64,000 bases of DNA. Source: Bacteroidales bacterium. Lineage in GTDB: Bacteria; Bacteroidota; Bacteroidia; Bacteroidales; UBA932. This document shows, piece after piece, positions 50,548-59,143 of the stretch. Numbering within the stretch: the stretch's first letter is position 1; the number at the start of each line of letters is the position of its first letter. The stretch spans positions 1 to 64,000 of the forward strand of contig JAFRRW010000016.1 of the NCBI GenBank assembly GCA_017427885.1, given 5' to 3'. A program made the translations under genes and the position numbers. A model generated the notes under the pieces. The model ran no database searches. It saw nothing but the letters and a program-made list of their open reading frames with translations, and had not been told where the DNA came from.

Positions 50548-53340
50548 CGGAGCAACCAACGGAGCGGGAAGGGCATCAATATCCTCCCTTATCTTTTTGA
50601 CTTTCCCTGACTTCTCGGACTTTTCCGCCTTTTCGGCCTTTTCGGCCTGGCGTTTCAGATAGCGCTCCTTGTATTGGAGCAGCCTTTCCTCTTCCTTCCT
50701 TTCCCTCTCCGCCTGGGCCTTGAGGAGTTTCAGGGTCTTGCGGCGTTTCTTTATCCTCTTTTTCTCCTCTTTCGCGGCCCTGGCCGCGGCATCCCTCTCA
50801 TCCTTCACCCGCCATTTCGCCTCACGGGCCTCCTGGCGGCGGTTCCTCTCCTGTTCCTTCAACGCCTTCTTGGCCTCTTTCTCGGAAATCTCCACCTTCG
50901 CGGGAACGGAAGATAGTGAATCGGCCGCAGCGAGGGTATCGGCGGGGGCCGGGGTTTCACCGGGGACAAGGTTACCCGACTCAGATGCAGGAGATTTCAA
51001 GGTGTCGGCACGGGCGGCCTGTTCAAGGCTCTCGGCAAAGGCGAGGGAATCCCTCTCCCGGAGGCTGGCAGCCTCCCGTTCACGCCGCCTGACTTCCTTG
51101 AGGGAATCGGCCGCGGCCAGGCTCTTCCTGATTTCCGCCATATGGCCGGGGAAGAACTCCTCGGTACGTTTGTATTCCGGCCTCTCGATGCCGGCGAAAC
51201 GGGTCCTTTCCGACGGTCGGGGCTTCAGTGGCGAAATGTCCTCAGGCGATGCCGGCCTCCCGCCCGGCTGCCAGTTATAACCCGTAAGGATCTTTTCTTC
51301 CGGCGGCAGCTGTACGACCGGATAGGCGTCGCTCTTGGGTTCGCTGAAATAGGATATGGTCTCGATGTTTCCGTCCACCAGCCTGGCCGACAGCATCTTG
51401 CTTCCGGCCTTGTTGACGGTGGCGAGGGTGTCGTTCTCCTCCAGATAGAACAGCAGCTGGGCGCCTCCGAGGACGTCGAACCGGCTCAGGCCGCCTTCGC
51501 CGTCAAAGAAGGCCATCATATCCGTACCCTTTATCTGGTCGAAACAGGTCGTATCCTTCGTCTCCTGAATGACGATGAAGGCGTTCGACATGAGGCTGGC
51601 CCTCTCCAGCTTCCTTTCCTTTAGCATCACGGCTATGCTGTCGGCCGTGTACTGGCGCACCTTCTCGTGCCAGATCACCGGATCTTCGTAGAGCCTCACC
51701 AGAGAGTCGAGGTCGTTGTACTCCAGGAGGTTGCACCTCACCTGCATGTCGTTCCTGAATATCCTCACCTTTCCCTTGGCCGTCACGAAACCAATCCTGG
51801 ATGTATCCTGGGGTGCCGCGGGAGCCTCCGCCGGAACCACGTCGAGGGAATCCCTCTGAGAAATGCCGAGAGAATCCACTGGTGATATGCCGAGGGAATC
51901 CAAAGGAGGCAGTTCAAGGGAATCCTTCGGAGAAAGCCTGTTCTGGAGAAGGAGGCTGTCGGGGATCTGCAGTATCTGCTCCAGCGTCACACGGGCCGCA
52001 GGGTCGGGGTCGTCGTCGAAGGGTGCTGGAAGGTTCCTCCTGCCGGAAGAGCCGCCGAAACCGCCCATACCACCCATACCGCCGATGCCGCCGCTTCCGC
52101 CTTTGTCACCGGCGCCGCCGAAGCCGCCCCTTAAGTTATCGGAGGATTTGGCATCCCTGCCACCTTCCTTGGAGTCCTTGGTGTTGGAAATCGGAGTGCC
52201 GTCGGGATTCAGACGGCCTTCCTCTATGGCCTTCTTCGTCTCCTCCGCCGTCTTCTTCGCTTCCTCGTAGGCGGTCTTCCGATACTGGGTGACAGCGTCA
52301 GCCTTGGTGTCGGTAAGCCTCTTGTTGGATAGTTTTACAAAAGAAGAATCTATGTCACAGCGTCTTATGGCGTCATATACAAGGAGGTCGGCTCCTATCC
52401 ACACCGTATCCACCTTCTCGTTTTCACCCTCTCCGCTCCGCGTCTGGGCTATGACCACCGGATCCCTGGTGAGTGTCACCCTTTTCAGGGAGTCCTCGTA
52501 GAACAGCCGCCCGGCCAGGATGGCCACATCCCTCGTGGTGTCGAGCACCTGGGCGTGGCCGAGCATTTCCACGTTCCCCGGAAGGGAATAGTAGTACAGG
52601 GAATCGGCCCATCCCTCCTGGTCCCGCGTCATCACGTGGACTTTCTTGTGGAAGAGGAAGGTCTCGGCACCGCGGTCATACCAGCCTGCGTCGGCATAGA
52701 GCATATCCTCATCCTTCCAGGCGCTGGTCTTGGTCCCGAAGGTGGCCAGGTCCTTCGCCGTGTCGTAGTTCAGCCGTGTGGTCTTGAGGAAGATGGAATC
52801 CGTGTACATATTCACCTTCTCCGTGAAGGTGAACAGCTTGATCTTGGAATCATAGGTGCCGGAGACGCTCTCTATTACCTGGCCGTCCTTGTCCACCATC
52901 GCCCCGCCATTGAAGAAAACTGCCACGCTGTCGCGGGTGTTGTAGTCAAGGAAACGGGTCCTGAGGGTGTTGCCGTCCTTGTCCCGCAGCTGTACCAGGG
53001 AGCCCCTGAACTGGGCCAGGTCCTGGTCGATGACATAGTCCAGTTTGTCACTCTTCAGGACGGTCCTGTCCTGGATGATCTGCACGTTGCCCCTTGCCTC
53101 TATCAGTCTGGCATTCACGTTCCAAAGGGCCGTGTCGCAGAGCAGGTATGTGTTGTTGTGAAGAAACCTGGCCGGTCCGGTGACCTTCCTGTACGTGACC
53201 CCTCCCTTCTCGATCAGCTCGTTGCTCTGGGCGCTCAACTCCTTGACGAGGGAGTCACGGGGCGCTTTGTCCTGGGCCGGGACCGGGACGGTCCAAAGCA
53301 GAGGAATCAGGGCGAGGAGGCACCGGAGGGCTCTGCGCAT
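50485..53340 (-). CDS. OstA-like outer-membrane biogenesis protein
   Basis: This 951-residue exported protein (signal LRCLLALIPLLWTVPVPAQ) has an OstA/LptA-like beta region to about residue 350: VTYRKVTGPARFLHNNTYLL, IEARGNVQIIQDRTVLKSDK, MYTDSIFLKTTRLNY. Further OstA-like strands follow (IGFVTAKGKVRIFRNDMQVR). Between them sit a glycine run (GGIGGMGGMGGFGG) and an Asp-Ser-Leu repeat region (LDSLGISPVDSLGIS). The last 250 residues are Lys/Glu/Arg-rich and probably helical. It likely shields lipopolysaccharide in transit to the outer membrane. The final 21 codons lie antisense to cysK. Confidence 0.85.
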   Translation of the reverse strand: MRRALRCLLALIPLLWTVPVPAQDKAPRDSLVKELSAQSNELIEKGGVTYRKVTGPARFLHNNTYLLCDTALWNVNARLIEARGNVQIIQDRTVLKSDKLDYVIDQDLAQFRGSLVQLRDKDGNTLRTRFLDYNTRDSVAVFFNGGAMVDKDGQVIESVSGTYDSKIKLFTFTEKVNMYTDSIFLKTTRLNYDTAKDLATFGTKTSAWKDEDMLYADAGWYDRGAETFLFHKKVHVMTRDQEGWADSLYYYSLPGNVEMLGHAQVLDTTRDVAILAGRLFYEDSLKRVTLTRDPVVIAQTRSGEGENEKVDTVWIGADLLVYDAIRRCDIDSSFVKLSNKRLTDTKADAVTQYRKTAYEEAKKTAEETKKAIEEGRLNPDGTPISNTKDSKEGGRDAKSSDNLRGGFGGAGDKGGSGGIGGMGGMGGFGGSSGRRNLPAPFDDDPDPAARVTLEQILQIPDSLLLQNRLSPKDSLELPPLDSLGISPVDSLGISQRDSLDVVPAEAPAAPQDTSRIGFVTAKGKVRIFRNDMQVRCNLLEYNDLDSLVRLYEDPVIWHEKVRQYTADSIAVMLKERKLERASLMSNAFIVIQETKDTTCFDQIKGTDMMAFFDGEGGLSRFDVLGGAQLLFYLEENDTLATVNKAGSKMLSARLVDGNIETISYFSEPKSDAYPVVQLPPEEKILTGYNWQPGGRPASPEDISPLKPRPSERTRFAGIERPEYKRTEEFFPGHMAEIRKSLAAADSLKEVRRREREAASLRERDSLAFAESLEQAARADTLKSPASESGNLVPGETPAPADTLAAADSLSSVPAKVEISEKEAKKALKEQERNRRQEAREAKWRVKDERDAAARAAKEEKKRIKKRRKTLKLLKAQAERERKEEERLLQYKERYLKRQAEKAEKAEKSEKSGKVKKIREDIDALPAPLVAPLTEKGGGEIPLPGIGKQGDD

Positions 53341-53341
53341 T

Positions 53342-54721
53342 TCACTTCCTTATTTTCGTCGCCCAACCCTCTCGATCGAACTCGCAGGAGGCGAACATCG
53401 GGTCGAGGACGATGTGGGTTTCCTTGATCTTCTTATCCAGGAACTTGTCCAGTTCCTGAATGCGGAGCCCTTGTTCCACCCTGCTCTGAAGCTGGGTGTA
53501 GTCTTCGGTGAAAGTGGCCGTATGGGAAGGGATTATCTTGTCCACCTTGATTATCTTGTAGACGGTGTTACCGCTCCTGCCCTCGTTGTCGAGGGACTGG
53601 ACGGGCTCTGATATCTCCCCTTCCTTAAGGTTCCTGATGGCCCGGTAGTCTTCAGGCTTGAGCTGGTCTATCTCGAAATAGGACGAGCCTGTCTCGGGGT
53701 CAGCCATCTGTCCGCCGTTTGTGCGGGTTGCCAGATCCTGGGAATAGAAGGCGGCGGCAAGTTCGAAGGTGACGGCCTGCGCCTTGATCTCGGTGCGGAG
53801 GGAGTCCAGCGTCTTGAAGGCTTTTTCCCTGTCCTCGTCCGTGTATTTCGGTTTCATCAGGATATGGCGGGCGTTGAACATATCCCCTTTCTTCTCTATC
53901 ACCTCGATGATATGGAAGCCGTCGGGGGTCTCCACTATCTGGGAAACGATACCCGGCTTGAGGGACATCGCCGCATCGGAGAAGACGGGCCAGTACATCG
54001 ATTTCGGGGCCATTCCCAGTTCTCCTCCGCGGAGGGCTGTACCCGGATCCTCGGAATATATCCTGGCCAGGGTGGCGAACCTTTCCCCGTTCATAACCCT
54101 TTCGCGGATGTCCAGAAGTTTCTCGCGGACGGCGAGGTTGGCCGCTTCGCGGTCGGGGTATATGCAGATCTGGCTGAGCTGGTATTTGATGGGGACTATG
54201 GGAAGGTCGGCGTGGTCGACCGTATCGAGATAGTGGCGGATGTCGTTGGGGGTCACGTCCGGAATCTTCTTCGCAATCTCCATCTGCTCCTGCTGGATGA
54301 GGTTCTGGTCCGTAACCTGCTCTCGCCAGGTCTGACGGAGTTTGTAGAGGGGCTTATGGAAATATTCCTCCACCTTCTCGTCGCTTCCGAAGGTCCTGCG
54401 GATGTTGTCTACGTGCTGGGAGAGGGCCATCTCCACCATCTCGTCATTGATGGCGAGGGAGTCGAGACGAGCCTGCATAAGGAAGAGTTTCGATTCCAGC
54501 ATCTGTTCCAGCACCTGGCATCTGGCGTTGCGCGTGTTCAGCATTCCTTGGGCCAGGAGCATCTGGACCTGATCCTCGAGGGAGGAAATCGACACCATCT
54601 CATTGCCCACGACGGCCACGGTCTTGTCGATCACCGTATATTTCTGGGCGGAAACCTGAAGGCAAAGTCCGGCCAGGACGGCGGCGAGGGATATCTTCTT
54701 TATAGTCAGAAACATATTCAA
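53342..54721 (-). CDS. SurA-like periplasmic peptidyl-prolyl isomerase
   Basis: This 459-residue protein (signal ISLAAVLAGLCLQVSAQ) has a SurA-type N-terminal domain (VAVVGNEMVSISSLEDQVQM) and two parvulin domains, each with the usual GELG or GGQM loops: FATLARIYSEDPGTALRGGE, and later ELAAAFYSQDLATRTNGGQM. SurA chaperones outer-membrane barrels. It lies 1 bp upstream of the OstA-like gene and 13 bp after the next PPIase, fitting an outer-membrane biogenesis operon. Confidence 0.9.
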   Translation of the reverse strand: MNMFLTIKKISLAAVLAGLCLQVSAQKYTVIDKTVAVVGNEMVSISSLEDQVQMLLAQGMLNTRNARCQVLEQMLESKLFLMQARLDSLAINDEMVEMALSQHVDNIRRTFGSDEKVEEYFHKPLYKLRQTWREQVTDQNLIQQEQMEIAKKIPDVTPNDIRHYLDTVDHADLPIVPIKYQLSQICIYPDREAANLAVREKLLDIRERVMNGERFATLARIYSEDPGTALRGGELGMAPKSMYWPVFSDAAMSLKPGIVSQIVETPDGFHIIEVIEKKGDMFNARHILMKPKYTDEDREKAFKTLDSLRTEIKAQAVTFELAAAFYSQDLATRTNGGQMADPETGSSYFEIDQLKPEDYRAIRNLKEGEISEPVQSLDNEGRSGNTVYKIIKVDKIIPSHTATFTEDYTQLQSRVEQGLRIQELDKFLDKKIKETHIVLDPMFASCEFDREGWATKIRK

Positions 54722-54734
54722 AGGGTTGACTTCG

Positions 54735-55589
54735 TCAATATATCACAAAATTCTCTTTGTTCCGTGCATCTTCAAGCAAGTCCTGTTCCAAATCGACCAC
54801 CAGGGAGTGTTTTCTTTCACTTAGCAGTATGTCGCCGATGCGGTCCCTGCAATAATCGAGGGGTGCGGTGTTCCCCGACATCATCATTCCGTTCACCTTA
54901 ATGATGTACAGGAAGCCCTGTCCGTCAGGTATTTCCACCGTGGTCTTGCCCGAAGAGGAAAGGAGGGAGAAGACGTCCGCCCCGGTCTCCCTCGCCACTT
55001 CCACGGCCTCGACCCACCTGCCGGACCAGTCGAAATACCTCTCCGAAGGATCGTTCAGGAGCGTGGTGTCCCTTTTCAGGACATCCTCAGCATCTTCCTG
55101 CGAAAGCGCCTTGCGGAGGGCCGGCAGGTCGGCGTCATCTTTCAGGACCCGGACATAACGGGCCTTCACAATCGGCCTGTCCAGTTTGAAGTCCTCCTTG
55201 CGGGCCTCGTAATAGTCGGATATCTCTTTTTCGGTCAGGTTGGTGTCCAGGCGTTCGTTCACATACCTCTGCTCGAAGCGGTATTTCAGCAGGGCCCTGC
55301 GGTACTCCTCCAGTTCCTTGGAAACGTCTTTCTCGTCCTTGGACAACTGAATCTCGGCCATATCAAGGAAGACAAGGTCCCTCGCCCAGGACTCTATGTA
55401 ACTCAGGGCGTACTTGACGCTGTCTTCCGGAGTCACCCCGTCGGGGATCGCCATTTCAAGTTCGGTACGGTACAGTTCGTGTTCCCCAACCCTCGCCACG
55501 ACATCCCCGTCGTGAATGAAATTCTTCACCGTCTTGCACGAAGGCAGGACGGAGAGAAGGACGAGGATTATGAGGGTGCGGAGGCGCAT
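54735..55589 (-). CDS. Peptidyl-prolyl isomerase-like lipoprotein
   Basis: This 284-residue lipoprotein (LIILVLLSVLPSC) has a SurA-like N-terminal helix region (VARVGEHELYRTELEMAIPD, ESWARDLVFLDMAEIQ) and a linker with NLTEKEISDYYEARKEDFKL. The parvulin domain is reduced or absent, so it may be a chaperone rather than an isomerase. Its place between guaB and the SurA-like gene argues for a role in outer-membrane protein folding. Confidence 0.8.
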   Translation of the reverse strand: MRLRTLIILVLLSVLPSCKTVKNFIHDGDVVARVGEHELYRTELEMAIPDGVTPEDSVKYALSYIESWARDLVFLDMAEIQLSKDEKDVSKELEEYRRALLKYRFEQRYVNERLDTNLTEKEISDYYEARKEDFKLDRPIVKARYVRVLKDDADLPALRKALSQEDAEDVLKRDTTLLNDPSERYFDWSGRWVEAVEVARETGADVFSLLSSSGKTTVEIPDGQGFLYIIKVNGMMMSGNTAPLDYCRDRIGDILLSERKHSLVVDLEQDLLEDARNKENFVIY

Positions 55590-55593
55590 CTTT

Positions 55594-57072
55594 CTATCTG
55601 GAATAGTTGGGGGCTTCTTTGGTGATGGTCACGTCGTGGGGATGGCTCTCGAGAAAACCGGCGTTGGTTATCCTCACGAACTTGGCCTTCTTCAGGGCCT
55701 CGAGGTCCTTGGCTCCGCAATAGCCCATTCCGGACCTCAGGCCGCCGACGAGCTGGTAAACGACCTCCCCGACAGTGCCCTTGTAGGGAACCTGGGCCAC
55801 GATGCCCTCGGGGACGAGTTTCTTTATGTCGTCTTCCATATCCTGGAAATAGCGGTCCTTGGAACCCTGCTCCATCGCCTCGAGGGAACCCATTCCCCTG
55901 TAGGACTTGAATTTCCTTCCGTTGAGGATGATGGTCTCACCAGGGCTCTCCTCGGTACCGGCGAAGAGGGAACCGGCCATTATGGTGCTCGCTCCGGCGG
56001 CAAGTGCCTTGACGATGTCTCCTGAATAACGGATGCCGCCGTCGGCTATGACGGGGATGCCGGTGCCCTTGAGGGCGTCGCAGGCCAGGAGGACGGCGCT
56101 GAGCTGGGGCACGCCCACTCCGGCGATGATCCTGGTCGTGCAGATTGAACCGGGGCCTATGCCCACCTTGACTGCGCTGACTCCGGCGTCGGCGAGGGCC
56201 TTGGCGCCCTCGGCCGTGGCGACGTTGCCTGCCACCACCTGGACTCCCTTGAAGGCGTCGCACACCTTTTTGATTTCCCTGAGCACGCCTTCCGAATGTC
56301 CGTGGGCCGTATCGATGACCACAGCGTCAGCCCCGGCGTCGACCAGGCGGGCCACCCTGTCGAGGGTGTCGGCCCTGACTCCCACCGCAGCAGCCACCAG
56401 GAGCCTTCCCTTGTCGTCCTTGGACGCTATGGGGTTGTCCTTGATCTTCATAAGGTCCTTGTAAGTGATCAGCCCGACAAGTTTTCCGTCCTCGTCCACT
56501 ACGGGGAGTTTCTCCACCTTGGTCTTGCGGAGGATCTCCGTGGCCTCGGCGAGGGACGTGCCCTTCATCGTGGTGACGAGATTCTCCTTGGTCATCACCT
56601 GGGAGATGGGGGTCTTCATGTCGTCCTGCCAGCGGAGGTCCCTGTTGGTCACGATACCGATAAGCTTTCCTCCGGCGTACACGACCGGGATGCCGCCTAT
56701 GTGGTTCTTCTTCATCATCGCCAGGGCGTCACCAACGGTGGATTCCGGACCGATGACGACGGGATCGTAGATCATCCCGTTCTCCGCCCTTTTCACGCGA
56801 CGGACCTGCTCGCACTGCTTGTCGATGGTCATATTCTTGTGTATCACGCCGATACCTCCGGCGCGGGCCATCGCGATGGCGAGGGACGCCTCGGTCACCG
56901 TATCCATCGCGGCGGATACTATGGGAGTGTGAAGGACGATGTCGCGGGTGAACCTGGTCGTGACATCCACCTCCCTCGGCAGCACTGCGGAATGCGCCGG
57001 GACGAGCAAAACATCATCGAAGGTCAGGCCTTCGGAAATCTCTCTGGTAACGAACTTGGACATAGCGGACAA
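55594..57072 (-). CDS. guaB: Inosine-5'-monophosphate dehydrogenase
   Basis: This 492-residue enzyme oxidises IMP to XMP, the first committed step to GMP. It has [20 protein letters not shown], two CBS domains between about 95 and 205, the catalytic Cys in [17 protein letters not shown], the [16 protein letters not shown]-type flap ([16 protein letters not shown]) and [11 protein letters not shown]. It heads a minus-strand operon with two folding factors and an OstA-like gene, an unusual pairing. The start could be Met1 or Met4. Confidence 0.95.
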   Translation of the reverse strand: MSAMSKFVTREISEGLTFDDVLLVPAHSAVLPREVDVTTRFTRDIVLHTPIVSAAMDTVTEASLAIAMARAGGIGVIHKNMTIDKQCEQVRRVKRAENGMIYDPVVIGPESTVGDALAMMKKNHIGGIPVVYAGGKLIGIVTNRDLRWQDDMKTPISQVMTKENLVTTMKGTSLAEATEILRKTKVEKLPVVDEDGKLVGLITYKDLMKIKDNPIASKDDKGRLLVAAAVGVRADTLDRVARLVDAGADAVVIDTAHGHSEGVLREIKKVCDAFKGVQVVAGNVATAEGAKALADAGVSAVKVGIGPGSICTTRIIAGVGVPQLSAVLLACDALKGTGIPVIADGGIRYSGDIVKALAAGASTIMAGSLFAGTEESPGETIILNGRKFKSYRGMGSLEAMEQGSKDRYFQDMEDDIKKLVPEGIVAQVPYKGTVGEVVYQLVGGLRSGMGYCGAKDLEALKKAKFVRITNAGFLESHPHDVTITKEAPNYSR

Positions 57073-57089
57073 ATTATTTTATAATTTGG

Positions 57090-57097
57090 CAAATATA
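57090..57097 (-). promoter_or_regulatory. -7 element of the guaB operon
   Basis: CAAATATA on the plus strand is TATATTTG on the minus strand, a perfect -7, 17 bp before the guaB start. Confidence 0.6.
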
Positions 57098-57117
57098 AGC
57101 ATTTCCGAGGAATATAT

Positions 57118-57125
57118 TATTTTTG
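57118..57125 (+). promoter_or_regulatory. -7 element of the radical SAM gene, leaderless spacing
   Basis: TATTTTTG is a perfect match and ends 5 bp before the ATG at 57131. It shares the 58 bp gap with the divergent guaB promoter. Confidence 0.55.
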
Positions 57126-57130
57126 TATAT

Positions 57131-58132
57131 ATGGATAATTCCCGGTTTCCCAAAGGGAAGAGATACAACACCTATGTGGAATACTGCAGGCGCCGGTACG
57201 GGCAGCGGCTGCAGAAACTCGTGCTGGACGCCGGTTTCACCTGCCCCAACCGGGACGGGACGGTCGGCCGGGGCGGCTGCACATACTGCGACAACGCCGC
57301 CTTCCATCCGGGATACAGCACGGCCGGGAAAAGCCTTGTCAGGCAGTTGGACGAAGGGATAGAGTTCCATAAGGTGAGATACAGGAGCGCCGCCTTCTAC
57401 CTCGCGTATTTCCAATCATACTCAAATACTTACGCTCCCCTAGAGAGACTCCGCGACCTCTACCTCGAGGCCCTTTCCCACCCCTCCGTGGCTGGCATAG
57501 TGATCGGCACGAGACCAGACTGCGTGGACGGGGAAAAACTGGATTTCCTCCGCGACCTGATGGAAGGGAAGGTGCTCCGGAACTGGAAGAGGGAACTCTC
57601 CGGCGGCACCCTCACGGCCCCCGTCGTGAACGTCGAATACGGTATAGAATCCTGCTCTGACACCACCCTGGAAAGGATAAACAGGGGCCACGATTTCAAC
57701 TGTTCCGTCAAGGCGGTGGAGGAAACGGCCGCCAGGGGCCTCCCCGTCGGAGCCCATTTCATCCTGGGCCTGCCCGGGGAAACGAGGGATGATATGTTAG
57801 CCCTGTGCGAAAAAATCAACGCCCTGCCCCTGACCTCGGTCAAATTCCACCAGCTCCAGATCATCAAGGGAACGAAGATGGAGGCGAAGTTCAAGGAGAG
57901 GCCCGGCGATTTCTACCTACCGGACCTGGACGGATACCTGGACCTCATAATCGACATTCTGGAGCGGCTCAGGCCGGACCTCTGCATAGAAAGGGTGGCC
58001 GGGGAGGTGCCTCCGAGGTTCGTGGAGACCCCCAAGTGGGGACTGATCAGGAATTTCGACATAATACACAGGCTCGACGCCAAGATGGAGGAGAGAGACG
58101 CCTGGCAAGGATCGATGTATAAAAATAGTTAA
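57131..58132 (+). CDS. Radical SAM protein, YhcC/TIGR01212 family
   Basis: This protein of 333 residues has the family's cluster motif CPNRDGTVGRGGCTYC, a long CX12CX2C spacing typical of YhcC, then GIVIGTRPDCVDGEKLDFL, VEYGIESCSDTTLERINRGH and GAHFILGLPGETRDDM. Its biochemical role is not known. A longer frame reaches 56939 but runs antisense through guaB, and the -7 element fixes the start at MDNSRFPKGKRYN. Confidence 0.92.
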   Translation: MDNSRFPKGKRYNTYVEYCRRRYGQRLQKLVLDAGFTCPNRDGTVGRGGCTYCDNAAFHPGYSTAGKSLVRQLDEGIEFHKVRYRSAAFYLAYFQSYSNTYAPLERLRDLYLEALSHPSVAGIVIGTRPDCVDGEKLDFLRDLMEGKVLRNWKRELSGGTLTAPVVNVEYGIESCSDTTLERINRGHDFNCSVKAVEETAARGLPVGAHFILGLPGETRDDMLALCEKINALPLTSVKFHQLQIIKGTKMEAKFKERPGDFYLPDLDGYLDLIIDILERLRPDLCIERVAGEVPPRFVETPKWGLIRNFDIIHRLDAKMEERDAWQGSMYKNS

Positions 58133-58141
58133 AGTATTTTT

Positions 58142-59128
58142 ATGGATATGAAGTTTTTCATTCGGGTTGCAGCGACGGTCACGGCCTTCGCCCTGACGGT
58201 TCCCGAGGCGACGGCGCAGAGATATGCGGTCACCACCCTTTCGGCGAACATGATGCTTCAGGAGCCGGATTTCGAGTCCTCCCTGGAGACCCAGTGCCTG
58301 ATGGGCACCCTCGTTCGGATCGAGGAGGAGAACGGCCTCTGGAGGAAGGTGTCCTGCCCTGAACCCTACACGGCCTGGACCAGCGAACTGTCCCTCAGGG
58401 AACTGTCTCCCGAAGAGGCCAAAGCCTGGCTCTCCGCTGACAGATACGTCTTCACCCCGATGTCCGGCCACGTTCTGGACGCCCCTTCACGCAAGGGCGG
58501 CCATTTGTCCGACCTCGTCGCGGGAGACCTTCTCGGCATAACGCTCAAGAACGGACGTCCGCTCAGGCGCGGAGGCTTCCTCGGGATAACCCTCCCCTCC
58601 GGACAGACGGGCTGGGTTCACAGGACGGAACTCGAAGGGTTCCGTGGCTGGACCGCATCAAGAAAGGCCACGGCTGAAAACATCATCTCCACCGCCCGGA
58701 GCCTGCTCGGAGTGCCCTACCTTTGGGGCGGGGAATCCTCGAAAGGGGTGGACTGCAGCGGCCTCGTCAGGTACTGCTTCTACCTCAACGGGGTGCTCCT
58801 TCCGAGGAACACCTCGCAGCAGGTGAAACTCGGGGAGGAAGTCCCCGTCACGGACGGTGATGGCAGTACTGACCTCTCAGCCTTGATTCCGGGTGACCTC
58901 GTATTCTTCGGCAATGAGGAAACCGGACGGGTCAACCACGTATCCATATACATAGGCGACGGGCGCATCATCCAGGCCTCCCAGCTCGTCAGGATCAGCA
59001 CCCTCACCGACACTTCCTCCCCCGATTACTACTCCCGCAAACCCCTGTATGCCAGGCGCATCCTAGGCCATATCGGCGAAGACGGCATCACTCCCATCAC
59101 CTCCAGCCCCTGGTATTTCCCTCTGTAA
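58142..59128 (+). CDS. NlpC/P60 cell-wall hydrolase with SH3-like domains
   Basis: This 328-residue secreted protein (signal VAATVTAFALTVPEATAQ) has two SH3-like domains to about residue 165 and a C-terminal NlpC/P60 domain with Cys205 (VDCSGL) and His266 (VNHVSI). The third polar residue is Gln278 (IIQAS) where His is common; Gln is tolerated in the family. It resembles dipeptidyl-peptidases that cut wall peptides at gamma-D-Glu. Met3 (ATGAAG at 58148) is an alternative start. The next gene starts 15 bp downstream. Confidence 0.92.
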   Translation: MDMKFFIRVAATVTAFALTVPEATAQRYAVTTLSANMMLQEPDFESSLETQCLMGTLVRIEEENGLWRKVSCPEPYTAWTSELSLRELSPEEAKAWLSADRYVFTPMSGHVLDAPSRKGGHLSDLVAGDLLGITLKNGRPLRRGGFLGITLPSGQTGWVHRTELEGFRGWTASRKATAENIISTARSLLGVPYLWGGESSKGVDCSGLVRYCFYLNGVLLPRNTSQQVKLGEEVPVTDGDGSTDLSALIPGDLVFFGNEETGRVNHVSIYIGDGRIIQASQLVRISTLTDTSSPDYYSRKPLYARRILGHIGEDGITPITSSPWYFPL

Positions 59129-59143
59129 ATTTCAAATCAGACG

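Noticed and set aside
56939-57130. N-terminal extension of the radical SAM gene
   Set aside because: It is antisense to guaB and lies upstream of a -7 element; the protein family starts at 57131.
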